Below, piece by piece: positions 23,842 to 31,909 of a DNA stretch of 40,013 bases (positions are counted from its first letter, which is position 1; the number at the start of each line of letters is the position of its first letter). The notes beneath the pieces are model-generated. The model was not told the DNA's origin and searched no databases. It was given only the letters and a program-made list of their open reading frames with translations. The translations under genes were made by a program, and so were the position numbers. Origin of the DNA: CAZZCU01 sp964652825 (lineage in GTDB: Bacteria > Bdellovibrionota_B > Oligoflexia > Oligoflexales > CAZZCU01); assembly GCA_964652825.1 (NCBI GenBank), contig CAZZCU010000020.1:1-40013 (forward strand), given 5' to 3'.

Positions 23842-25359
23842 TTAACTCGTCACGTGCGTACATACATGCTCAAGCGCGGCCTGCATGCTCAAGCGGGTTT
23901 GTGCGCAGGTGTTGCGATCGCGCACCGTCACCGTATCATCGCTCATCGTTTGTTGATCAATCGTGATGCAAAACGGCGTGCCGATTTCATCATGCCGCGC
24001 ATAGCGTTTACCAATCGATTGCTGGACATCAAAGCTGGCATTAACGCCGCGTTGCCTAAACTCCCGGATCAAAGCCTCGCCCTTTTCTGGCTGTCCGTCT
24101 TTTTTGACCAGCGGTAACACCGCGGCTTTGATCGGCGCCAGTCGCGGATGCAGCTTCATGACAACGCGCGTTTTGCTCTCGCCGTCCGCGCTGCCAGCCA
24201 CGGCTTCCTCGACATAAGCATCCAGCAGATAACAGAGCACCGAGCGGGTTAAGCCTGCGGCAGGTTCGATCACGTAGGGTGTGTAACGCCAGCCGGTTTT
24301 GCCAGTCGCCGGATCGGTCTTTTGTTGATCAAAATAGGTCAGCTTCGCGCCGGAATGTTCGCTGTGCTTGCTAAGATCATAATTCGTGCGCGAGGCGATG
24401 CCTTCCAACTCACCCCAGCCCCACGGATAATCATACTCAATATCAAAGCAGTTGTCGGAGTAGTGGGCCAGCTCATCACCGGCATGCTGACGCAAGCGAA
24501 ACGCCGCCTTGTTGTTGGCATAACGCTGATACCAGCTCATGCGTTCTTTCTTCCAGTATTCGAGCCATTCCACTTGTGTGCCCGGCTCGCAGAAGAACTC
24601 CATTTCCATTTGTTCAAATTCGCATGAGCGGAAAATAAAATGCTCGGTGATAATTTCGTTGCGAAACGATTTGCCGATTTGCGCGATACCAAACGGTACT
24701 TTCATCGACATGGTTTGTTGTACGTTCAGAAATTGCACGAACATCGCCTGCGCGGTTTCCGGTCGCAAGTAAACAGCGGTTTTGCGAATAGCTTCTTCGA
24801 GTTTGCCGCGCAGTTGCTCCAGCGGCAGATCAGCATTGCTTTTTAGGTCGCGCAAAAATCCTTCCAGAGGATCGACTGGTCCCATGCTGGTGCGAAACAT
24901 CAGATTGAATTGCCGCTCATCACTAAGTTTTGGTGACGAACACACCGGGCAGACATAGCCGCGGGCATCGACCTCGGCTTTGAGTTTTTTGCCGCCCGCT
25001 TTGCCACCTTCGACGAAATCCACCGTCGTGCCTGGTGTTTGTCTGGGGGCTTTGTCGGCGCGAAAGCGTTCTTTGCAATTAAGACAGTCCACCAACGGGT
25101 CTGCAAAGCCCGACAAGTGTCCCGAGGCTTCCCAGACTTTAGGATGCATCATGATCGATGCATCGATGCCGACCACATTGTCGCGTCCGTACACCATATC
25201 GCGCCACCATTCAGCGGCGATATTGCGCTTTAACTCAACCCCTAACGGCCCATAATCATAGCAGGATTTAAGGCCGCCATAGATTTCGCTGCTTTGGAAA
25301 ATAAAGCCGCGACGCTTGCACAAAGACACGATTTTTGCCATCAGATCGGAACGGTCCAA
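23842..25359 (-). CDS. glyQS: Glycyl-tRNA synthetase, alpha2 (eukaryote-like) type
   Basis: 505 aa, class II. Charges tRNA-Gly as a homodimer. The N-terminal CYDYGPLGVELK (33-44) is the family signature. Zinc-type pairs C92-x2-C95 and C137-x2-C140 are present. Motif 2 is IGKSFRNEI (228-236); motif 3 includes EPAAGLTRSVL; an anticodon-binding domain closes the protein. The chosen start is TTG, with AAAGGGAG eight bases upstream, and the N-terminus fits the family; ATG at codon 7 is an alternative. A palindrome lies at about the -35 position of its promoter. First gene of the glyQS-pfp-RGG unit. Confidence 0.96.
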   Translation of the reverse strand: MDRSDLMAKIVSLCKRRGFIFQSSEIYGGLKSCYDYGPLGVELKRNIAAEWWRDMVYGRDNVVGIDASIMMHPKVWEASGHLSGFADPLVDCLNCKERFRADKAPRQTPGTTVDFVEGGKAGGKKLKAEVDARGYVCPVCSSPKLSDERQFNLMFRTSMGPVDPLEGFLRDLKSNADLPLEQLRGKLEEAIRKTAVYLRPETAQAMFVQFLNVQQTMSMKVPFGIAQIGKSFRNEIITEHFIFRSCEFEQMEMEFFCEPGTQVEWLEYWKKERMSWYQRYANNKAAFRLRQHAGDELAHYSDNCFDIEYDYPWGWGELEGIASRTNYDLSKHSEHSGAKLTYFDQQKTDPATGKTGWRYTPYVIEPAAGLTRSVLCYLLDAYVEEAVAGSADGESKTRVVMKLHPRLAPIKAAVLPLVKKDGQPEKGEALIREFRQRGVNASFDVQQSIGKRYARHDEIGTPFCITIDQQTMSDDTVTVRDRNTCAQTRLSMQAALEHVCTHVTS

Positions 25360-25403
25360 AACAGGAACTCCCTTTAGAGCCAGAGAATTCCCAAAAGTAG
25401 CTT

Positions 25404-25434
25404 AAATATACGCTTCTTACAAAGGCTCTTTGTA
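25404..25434 (-). promoter_or_regulatory. glyQS promoter region with 17-bp palindrome
   Basis: TATATT (25404-25409, minus strand) is a plausible -10. The palindrome TACAAAG-N3-CTTTGTA (25418-25434) covers where the -35 would be; no good -35 hexamer is visible. This fits an operator or activator site. No T-box features were seen in the short leader. Confidence 0.4.
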
Positions 25435-25501
25435 GGTGGCTAAAACTTAGACAGCTTTTCTTTTTTGCACACACCCGCATGGGTTGCGTTCGGGGCAAAC
25501 T

Positions 25502-25523
25502 CCCTGTTCCGCAGGGTTTTTTT
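25502..25523 (+). terminator. Terminator-like hairpin in the leader of the VWA gene
   Basis: CCCTG-TTCCG-CAGGG stem-loop followed directly by seven T residues on the plus strand. No plus-strand gene ends nearby (the flanking genes diverge), so it either stops stray transcription or attenuates the VWA gene, whose ATG is 115 bases downstream. Confidence 0.5.
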
Positions 25524-25637
25524 GCGAGACGGGGCGGGCATACTCCTTGCTCATGCGCTTGCGACGGCAATGCCGTTCTCGATATCAGTTTTCTATTTCC
25601 TATTCTGTTTCCCTTGTTGGCTGTGGTGGAGTTGTTG

Positions 25638-26993
25638 ATGCGCAATCGAGTCTCGAATTTAATCCCTCTATTTCTATTGATCCATGTTGCTCTAGCTGCT
25701 TGTAACGAAGCACGCTTTTCCGGCGGCGGTCGTTCGCGTGGTGCCGCTACCGATCCCAGTCACGGCCAGCCCCATAATCCAGACGGCACGCCAACTAATA
25801 ATGATCCTAGCAATAATCCTGGTGGTGGCAATACACCGTCCGGTCAGACGAATACACCAGTGGATGTTACTTTGGTGCCACCTGGCAGCAATAATCCCGG
25901 CAATGGCACGAATCCCAACATGCCAAAACCAGGCATTGGTGGTGGCGTAACCAACAAGCAATTTGACGTGCGTTGCAGTCAGGGTCAAGATTCGGCGATT
26001 GCCGCGCTTGAACTGGCGGCGCCACGTACCCAGCGTGTCGAGGCTCAGATTCAGGGCGAATTCTGTCCTAACTCCACCAATAAATTGTCCGTGCTCTTCC
26101 TGGTCGACTTCTCGGCTTCCATGGGTAAGCATAAATTTAGCGGTGATGGCAAAATTTACGACGGTAATGATCCACTCAATGAGCAGACCGGCTCTTGTGG
26201 ACGATTGTCGGCGGCAAAAGCCGTGATTGCAAAACTGGAATCTATGGCTACTGCCGGTGACGACATTCAAGTCAGTATCATTCCTTTTGCCGGCTCGGTT
26301 GTGAATGAACGCATCGTCAGTTTTAGAAGCTTGTCGGCGTTTAAAAACGCATTGAATAAAGACAATCTGTGTCGATACGTCGCGCAAGGCTCCGCCTACT
26401 ACACGCCTGGCTATATTAATCCGAGCAGTGTTGGCGCCAGCTCGTCGACCAATTATGGTGCCGCGTTTCTCGCCGCAGAAAATGCCTTGATCGGTCGCAA
26501 CGGCCAAAAAGTTGTTTATTTTATCTCTGATGGCGAGCCGACATCGCCCAGCAATGACCCAGTAGGAGCGGGGATTCGCGCCGGCAAAAATCTGCGCGAT
26601 CGTACCACCAACTTGACCGTCAATGGCTTATTACTCAAGACGCGCACCGCCAGCGCTGTGGATGTACTCAACCAGGTTACGGGCTCACCTGCTCGTGTAA
26701 AGCATGCCGATCAAGCCTCACAGCTGGCCGATAAAATTCTTGAGTTTGGTGCAGCCGCCATCGACGAGCGTTTTGGTAGCGCCAAAATTTATGCGCACCC
26801 TTATCCCGAACAATTCCTCGGCCTCATATCGATGAAGAAAACCAGTGGGCAAGTCTGGACTTATTTAACTCAGCCTTTTGTTTTGGTGGGTATTCCCGGC
26901 AAAGCCGTTGAGAACCGCGTCACGGTCTACGCCAAAGGCACGGATGGTTCGGTGCACAGCTCGATCGTTACCATTCGCTATACGCAGCAATAG
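25638..26993 (+). CDS. von Willebrand factor A domain lipoprotein
   Basis: 451 aa from the ATG at 25638, chosen because GGAG lies seven bases upstream and the next residues form a lipoprotein signal peptide with lipobox LAAC (Cys22). The open frame extends 53 codons upstream, but that part does not look like protein. Residues 28-105 are Gly/Asn/Pro/Thr-rich linker. The VWA domain (about 150-345) has a complete MIDAS: D157-x-S159-x-S161, Thr271 and Asp298 (SDGEP), so metal-dependent ligand binding is likely. A beta-rich tail follows. Extra Cys at 113, 143, 187 and 245 may form disulfides. Surface adhesion or a sensor role is inference. Confidence 0.9.
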   Translation: MRNRVSNLIPLFLLIHVALAACNEARFSGGGRSRGAATDPSHGQPHNPDGTPTNNDPSNNPGGGNTPSGQTNTPVDVTLVPPGSNNPGNGTNPNMPKPGIGGGVTNKQFDVRCSQGQDSAIAALELAAPRTQRVEAQIQGEFCPNSTNKLSVLFLVDFSASMGKHKFSGDGKIYDGNDPLNEQTGSCGRLSAAKAVIAKLESMATAGDDIQVSIIPFAGSVVNERIVSFRSLSAFKNALNKDNLCRYVAQGSAYYTPGYINPSSVGASSSTNYGAAFLAAENALIGRNGQKVVYFISDGEPTSPSNDPVGAGIRAGKNLRDRTTNLTVNGLLLKTRTASAVDVLNQVTGSPARVKHADQASQLADKILEFGAAAIDERFGSAKIYAHPYPEQFLGLISMKKTSGQVWTYLTQPFVLVGIPGKAVENRVTVYAKGTDGSVHSSIVTIRYTQQ

Positions 26994-27001
26994 TCAAAAG
27001 G

Positions 27002-27988
27002 CTAGCGTACGCAAAAAACTAACGCATCCGCATAGTTGGGATACCCGTTTTGACTAAAACCGTTGGACAGATTGATGACCCACACAACGCTCGGACTGTC
27101 GGAACGCACCGTCGCAGATCTGAAGTAACTATTTACTGAAGCGCCGTCGGTAAACGGAACTTTTGCAACACCATTGATATAGAGTTGCATCAGCTCTTTT
27201 TGCGTCGGCAAACGCCAGCCGGTCCCGGCACTGCTACCGTTTAAATTTTCGCACAAAGGTATGGCTTTCGCATGGTTCGTTGAGCTTAAAACATTCGTAA
27301 ACAGCAGTCCGGTTAATTCATCGCGCCAGACTTGCGTAAAATTATGAGTACCATGAGTTGGGGTCGTGCCTGTTGGTATCACCTCTGCCGAGACATTGGT
27401 AAAATTGGATGCATTGCAGATGTAACTGGCGCCCCAAGGACTGGCGCTTGGACTGGTTGAGTTGTTGTTGTAGTCATCTACGGTATCAAAATAAGCCAGC
27501 GTGCCATCGCTGGCATCCCAGAAAGTATGGGATCCAGTGCCGCCACTGCTAAAGTCGATAAAAGGACCACCAGGAGTTGCGGCTAACTGGAGCGTTGATA
27601 CTGAGCTAATAATTGCATAATAAATGGTGCCGACTGTTAATTCGGCCGGAAGTGTATCAGTCGTTGTCAAGCGTACCGGTGCATCCGCTAGCAAGCCGTG
27701 AACAGGACCCCCAAGGCTGATGATATCTGTACCCGGGTTCATGCTGGCAGCCGAAATCGTTCGCGGCAAATTCCCTGGTGGGTAGGATGCATCATACGTC
27801 GACAGATCAGCGGCGTTACGGCATTGCTTCATGTCGCGTTTGGTGCCGGTAATCCCGGCAATCGTAGCGCCATGTGCAATGATGTCTGGCGAAACGATCG
27901 TGGTTTTAAGCGCCTTAAAGTCGCCTTTGGTCACACAGTCTTGCTGGCCGTCAGCACCACAGCTATCTAAAGTTCCTTCGGCCATCGT
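27002..27988 (-). CDS. Lcl/DUF1566-domain protein, 5' end lost in the gap
   Basis: 328 residues visible; the N-terminus lies in the N run. The C-terminal ~130 residues are a Lcl_C (formerly DUF1566) domain: CENLNG...GTGWRLPTQKELMQLY, then a Phe-Arg-Ser-Ala-Thr segment and a closing ALVFCVR, as in secreted or surface proteins with this C-type-lectin-like module. Upstream is a beta-rich region (SLGGPVHGLLADAPVRL...) resembling Ig or tail-fibre-like repeats. The stop lies eight bases from the VWA gene stop (convergent). Function unknown; likely extracellular. Confidence 0.75.
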   Translation of the reverse strand, partial: TMAEGTLDSCGADGQQDCVTKGDFKALKTTIVSPDIIAHGATIAGITGTKRDMKQCRNAADLSTYDASYPPGNLPRTISAASMNPGTDIISLGGPVHGLLADAPVRLTTTDTLPAELTVGTIYYAIISSVSTLQLAATPGGPFIDFSSGGTGSHTFWDASDGTLAYFDTVDDYNNNSTSPSASPWGASYICNASNFTNVSAEVIPTGTTPTHGTHNFTQVWRDELTGLLFTNVLSSTNHAKAIPLCENLNGSSAGTGWRLPTQKELMQLYINGVAKVPFTDGASVNSYFRSATVRSDSPSVVWVINLSNGFSQNGYPNYADALVFCVR

Positions 27989-28088
27989 NNNNNNNNNNNN
28001 NNNNNNNNNNNNNNNNNNNNNNNNNNNNNNNNNNNNNNNNNNNNNNNNNNNNNNNNNNNNNNNNNNNNNNNNNNNNNNNNNNNNNNNN
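27989..28088. other. Assembly gap (100 N)
   Basis: Exactly 100 N, the usual placeholder for a scaffold gap of unknown length. The genes on both sides are on the minus strand and both are cut here. Open frames that read through the N are artefacts. Confidence 0.98.
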
Positions 28089-28961
28089 CCCCGCCACAGT
28101 CGCCAACGCAAAATAGCGCATATCCGGTGTGGCGCCATTGTTGAGGTGTGAGGCGCCAAACACCAGGGCAGTGACTAATAGCGCCAGATACTCATTGCGC
28201 AGCAGGGAGCTGATGAGATTTTGTAATAGTCCCCGAAATAACAGTTCTTCCGGCAGGGCGATAAAAATAAAAATCCCGGCGGCCGACGTAAAAAACGAAA
28301 AAAATTCCGGCTTAGGCGCCCATTGCAAAAACCCCGACCATAATCCATAGGGAATAGCGATCGTCGAGAAAATTAGAGCGTATAAACCGGCGATTTTCAG
28401 CTCGGCTTTGCTGAGCCCATACTCGTAGCCGATATCGCGTTCGCCCAGATACACGAGGAAAATAAGCAGGCCAAGAACCACAGCCATCAACGTGTTCAAG
28501 ACATAGGCAGCATTGCGATCCGGCCACGTCCACACATTGGTCAGCAGCCCGAAATCAAAAGGCAGCCACAGTGCGGCAATGCACAACAGCCCCCAAAACG
28601 GTGCCAGTCGCCCGCCTTGCCTGGCGAAGGTGGCAAGGTACACCGGCACGCTCAGATACATAAATAAGCGCGCAGCGCCATCCCAGCTATAGCTATTGCT
28701 CGCTAGCGCGTAGGTGACATACAGCCCGAACAAATACAATGCGCCGACCATCGCGGCATTGGTAAAACGGCCGCTAAAATCGCGCAGGCGATCGACATAC
28801 CACGGCGCGCCGAGATAAAAATAAGGCAAAGCCAGCCCCAAGCAAACGCCGCTTGCCACCCATACCGGCAAGCCACTGTAGCCTTCGCCCCGCAGCATCC
28901 CAAACGCTACCGCAGCAACAATAATGGCGGGTACTGCGTAGAGCCACGGAGCAGACTTCAT
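28089..28961 (-). CDS. CPBP-family intramembrane metalloprotease, 3' end lost in the gap
   Basis: 291 residues visible. Multi-pass membrane protein (about eight hydrophobic segments). The CAAX-protease/bacteriocin-processing (CPBP, Abi) motifs are present: EELLFRG (motif 1, the EExxxR pattern) and FGASHLNN (motif 2, HxxxN). The third motif and final helices would lie in the gap. Family members are glutamic-type intramembrane proteases in peptide maturation or membrane-protein processing; the substrate is unknown. ATG with AAGGAC six bases upstream. Divergent from ahcY. Confidence 0.9.
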
Positions 28962-28978
28962 CGTTTTGTCCTTATTTG

Positions 28979-29007
28979 TTTACATCCTAGTCGCGCTTCA
29001 TTATCCT
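28979..29007 (+). promoter_or_regulatory. Promoter for ahcY
   Basis: TTTACA (28979-28984, 5/6) and TATCCT (29002-29007, 4/6) with a 17-bp spacer, about 40 bases before the ATG. There is no room for, and no sign of, an SAH or SAM riboswitch. Confidence 0.5.
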
Positions 29008-29048
29008 AGCGCACCTAAAGTAAAGTTAACGACGATCTAGGAGTTTTC

Positions 29049-30410
29049 ATGTCATTTCAAGAAGCCAAAAGTTCTGTACACGATTCAGCCAGAAAGGATG
29101 CGCCGATGTCCAGTAAAAATACTAAAAACGATTATAAAGTTAAGGACATCGCTCTGGCGGATTGGGGCCGCAAGGAAATCCGCATGGCCGAAAAGGAAAT
29201 GCCGGGTTTGATGGCATTGCGAACGGAGTATGGTCAGCAGAAACCGCTTAAAGGCGCGCGCATCGCCGGCTGCTTGCATATGACGATTCAGACAGCGGTG
29301 TTGATTGAAACTTTGCTTGAGCTTGGTGCCGAGGTTCGTTGGTCGAGCTGCAACATCTACTCGACGCAGGATCATGCCGCCGCTGCGATTGCCGCCGCCG
29401 GGATTCCAGTGTTTGCGTGGAAAGGCGAGACGCTCGAAGAATATGATTGGTGTATCGAACAGACGCTGATGTTTGGTGACAAGCCGCTGAACATGATTCT
29501 TGATGACGGTGGCGATTTGACCATGCTGCTGCACGATAAACACCCGCAGCTTTTAAAAGACGTGCGCGGTATTTCCGAGGAAACCACTACCGGTGTGCAT
29601 CGTCTGTATCAAATGTTTAAAGAAGGCAAACTCAAAGTCCCGGCGATCAACGTCAACGACTCGGTGACTAAATCCAAGTTTGACAATCTCTACGGCTGTC
29701 GCGAATCACTCGCCGACGGTATCAAACGCGCCACTGATGTCATGGTTGCCGGTAAAGTCATAGTTGTTGCCGGCTTTGGTGATGTTGGTAAAGGCTGCGC
29801 GCAATCGATGCGTGGTTTTGGTGCCCGCGTTTTGGTTACGGAGGTGGATCCGATCTGTGCATTGCAGGCGGCGATGGAGGGTTATGAAGTTACGACCATG
29901 GATGAGGCCGCACCCGTAGCGGATATCTTCATCACCGCAACCGGCTGTGCCGACATCATTACCGGCGCGCATTTTGGCAAGATGAAAGATCAGGCGATCT
30001 TGTGCAACATCGGGCACTTTGACTCGGAAATCGAAATCAGCTGGCTCGAAAAGAATACTCGCGAGGTCAACGTCAAGCCGCAGGTGGATCAGTTCATCCT
30101 GCCAAATGGTAATGCTTTAATCGTTCTTGCCCGCGGTCGGTTGGTGAACTTGGGTTGCGCGAACGGCCATCCAAGCTTTGTCATGTCGAATTCCTTTACC
30201 AATCAGGTGATGGCGCAGATTGCTTTATGGACCGACCCCAAGAAATTCCCGCTTGGCGTTCATGTCTTGCCCAAGGAACTCGACGAGAAAGTCGCTCGTC
30301 TGCATCTTGGTAAGCTCGGCGTGAAGTTGACCAAGCTAACGCCAGCGCAAGCCAAGTACTTGGGCGTGCCGGTGGACGGACCATACAAACCGGATCACTA
30401 TCGGTACTAG
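29049..30410 (+). CDS. ahcY: S-adenosylhomocysteine hydrolase
   Basis: 453 aa, cytosolic. Splits SAH into adenosine and homocysteine in the methyl cycle, using bound NAD. Visible are GCLHMT (74-79, substrate His77), Asp152, Glu178, Lys208 and Asp212 in VNDSVTKSKFDN, the NAD fold GFGDVGKG (242-249) and the conserved C-terminus KPDHYRY. The start at 29049 has AGGAG six bases upstream. A second in-frame ATG at 29106 has AAAGGA about eight bases upstream and gives the usual family N-terminus, so two starts are possible. No methionine-cycle genes adjoin it. Confidence 0.97.
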   Translation: MSFQEAKSSVHDSARKDAPMSSKNTKNDYKVKDIALADWGRKEIRMAEKEMPGLMALRTEYGQQKPLKGARIAGCLHMTIQTAVLIETLLELGAEVRWSSCNIYSTQDHAAAAIAAAGIPVFAWKGETLEEYDWCIEQTLMFGDKPLNMILDDGGDLTMLLHDKHPQLLKDVRGISEETTTGVHRLYQMFKEGKLKVPAINVNDSVTKSKFDNLYGCRESLADGIKRATDVMVAGKVIVVAGFGDVGKGCAQSMRGFGARVLVTEVDPICALQAAMEGYEVTTMDEAAPVADIFITATGCADIITGAHFGKMKDQAILCNIGHFDSEIEISWLEKNTREVNVKPQVDQFILPNGNALIVLARGRLVNLGCANGHPSFVMSNSFTNQVMAQIALWTDPKKFPLGVHVLPKELDEKVARLHLGKLGVKLTKLTPAQAKYLGVPVDGPYKPDHYRY

Positions 30411-30419
30411 ATTAAGATT

Positions 30420-31682
30420 TTAGGATTTTGGACGGAACATCACCGTCCGCGCCGAAATAATTCTTGTTTGGGCGTCAACAGCCAGGAAAGTCACCTTGGT
30501 GTTGGCGCCCAAATTATTGTTGATGCTGGTGCCCGCAGGCATCGCGAAGATATGTACATTGGTTTTGTTTGTCACTTGTTCCACAAGTTCGATATCGGCT
30601 TTTGGCGCGCTGGTGCATTGCTGGCGATCGCCGCGACAAATCACTAGGCGGGTGGCTGTGGTCGGTGCCGAAGCATACAACTCACTGGCACCAGCAGTGG
30701 CCGGCAACAGGATATGCACCAAAGCATTGGGGCCACCACTCGCGGCGTTGACGGCGGCGTCGCTCTCGCTGGTAAACAATTTTTGCTTGGCAACTTCGGC
30801 TGGTAAAACCTCAAATTGCGGCGTGTGATGGCGCGTGGAGCGTCTGGTGTCCGCTTGTGCTTGCTTTAGCAGGTCTTCGATAGTGGCGGAGTTATAAGAG
30901 CGGGTTTTTAGCTGCTGCCATATGCGGCGCAGGCTGGTGGTGAAAGCACCACCACGAATCCCCAAATCCAGCGACGTATTATTATTCTCCGAAGCCGCCA
31001 TGACCACGAGCTCCGTGGCGAGCAAGCCCTGACTGCTTCTGGTGTTTGTTTCCAACGACCCTGCGAAGGCACTGATGGCCGATTGGGCTAACAAGCCTGC
31101 GCGTTTATCAGCGACGGTGTCGCTCTCTGTAGATGGGACACTGGGGGTGTTAGTCGTATTCAAGGCAAAGGGTGTTATCTGATTAATGGCTTGGCTGCCG
31201 TTTACCATCTGCCCGCTGAAACAAGAGTCGATAAACACTAATAAACGCCGCATCGGTGCTTGGCGGCCCTTGGCCATCGCCTGAGCGATTTCAGTGAAGG
31301 GTACAGTACGTTGATCTTCGGCGAAAAGATCGCCGTCTTCGAGGCCGTGACCGCTAAAGTACCACAGCAACGTGCCGCCATCGCCAACGGCGGCGGCATA
31401 CTGTTCCGACGCGGCTAGTATCTGGGCTTTGGTAGCTTTCAGAATCGGCACCACTTCAAAGTTGAATTCTTTATGTGTGCTTTGAAATAGCTCGGTGAGG
31501 GCTTTGATATCCGTGGCCACGCCCTTGAGATCGGTAGGTGCGCCAATCAGCAACGCTACGTTCTTCGCGGAACGGTTGTTCACAAAATCCTGGACTTTGC
31601 TATCCGTATGCAGATTGCAGCTGGTTGCCAACAGCATGAGCAGGGGCAAGGCGGATTTCAGTCGACTGGGAAGTGTTTGCAT
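30420..31682 (-). CDS. Caspase-family (C14) peptidase, lipoprotein
   Basis: 420 aa from ATG (an in-frame TTG five codons upstream is possible, without a ribosome site). Lipobox LATSC (Cys22) predicts export and lipid anchoring. The caspase-fold domain (about 38-290) has the catalytic His112 in YFSGHG and Cys154 in FIDSCFSG, both intact. An insertion with Ser/Thr/Asn (165-220) lies after the Cys. The C-terminal 130 residues are beta-rich with two Cys. Bacterial orthocaspases cleave after basic residues; a surface or periplasmic location is unusual but known for lipoprotein members. Converges on ahcY with nine bases between stops. Target unknown. Confidence 0.9.
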   Translation of the reverse strand: MQTLPSRLKSALPLLMLLATSCNLHTDSKVQDFVNNRSAKNVALLIGAPTDLKGVATDIKALTELFQSTHKEFNFEVVPILKATKAQILAASEQYAAAVGDGGTLLWYFSGHGLEDGDLFAEDQRTVPFTEIAQAMAKGRQAPMRRLLVFIDSCFSGQMVNGSQAINQITPFALNTTNTPSVPSTESDTVADKRAGLLAQSAISAFAGSLETNTRSSQGLLATELVVMAASENNNTSLDLGIRGGAFTTSLRRIWQQLKTRSYNSATIEDLLKQAQADTRRSTRHHTPQFEVLPAEVAKQKLFTSESDAAVNAASGGPNALVHILLPATAGASELYASAPTTATRLVICRGDRQQCTSAPKADIELVEQVTNKTNVHIFAMPAGTSINNNLGANTKVTFLAVDAQTRIISARTVMFRPKS

Positions 31683-31909
31683 AAGCGATAATCTCAAAAA
31701 AGTTTGATCTTTAAGCCGTCTTGCTAGTGCAAATCACGCGCCATCATACATATATATTAAATACCAATAATTACAATTAGTTACATAAATTGTGGTTGTA
31801 CCACGGACCGCTTGCCGTTTAGCCACTGTCCAAGTTCTCGACGTTGCCTCAGAGGTACTAACATGTTAGAACCAATGACCAATCTAAAAAATAAGCTTTG
31901 AGGTGCAAC
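31683..31909. other. AT-rich divergent spacer
   Basis: 227 bases between the divergent caspase and WE-repeat protein genes. The centre (31745-31795) is AT-rich and is where both promoters would be expected, but only weak hexamers are visible. A 6-bp inverted repeat ACAATT/AATTGT (31773-31778, 31788-31793) is the only structure noted. No RNA gene seen. Confidence 0.5.

Noticed and set aside
25440..25637. c-di-GMP (GEMM) riboswitch in the VWA leader
   Set aside because: A GGGGCAAACTCCC-like stretch caught the eye, but the paired second half and tetraloop receptor are not there; only the terminator-like hairpin is supported.
25692..26507. 271-codon minus-strand frame opposite the VWA gene
   Set aside because: Antisense shadow of a clear MIDAS-containing VWA lipoprotein; its translation has no coherent domain.
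27002..28159. Single ORF reading through the N run
   Set aside because: The frame is held open only by N; residues on the far side belong to another frame of the CPBP protease gene.
28962..29048. SAH or SAM riboswitch before ahcY
   Set aside because: The spacer is 87 bases, with a plausible promoter and none of the conserved riboswitch segments.
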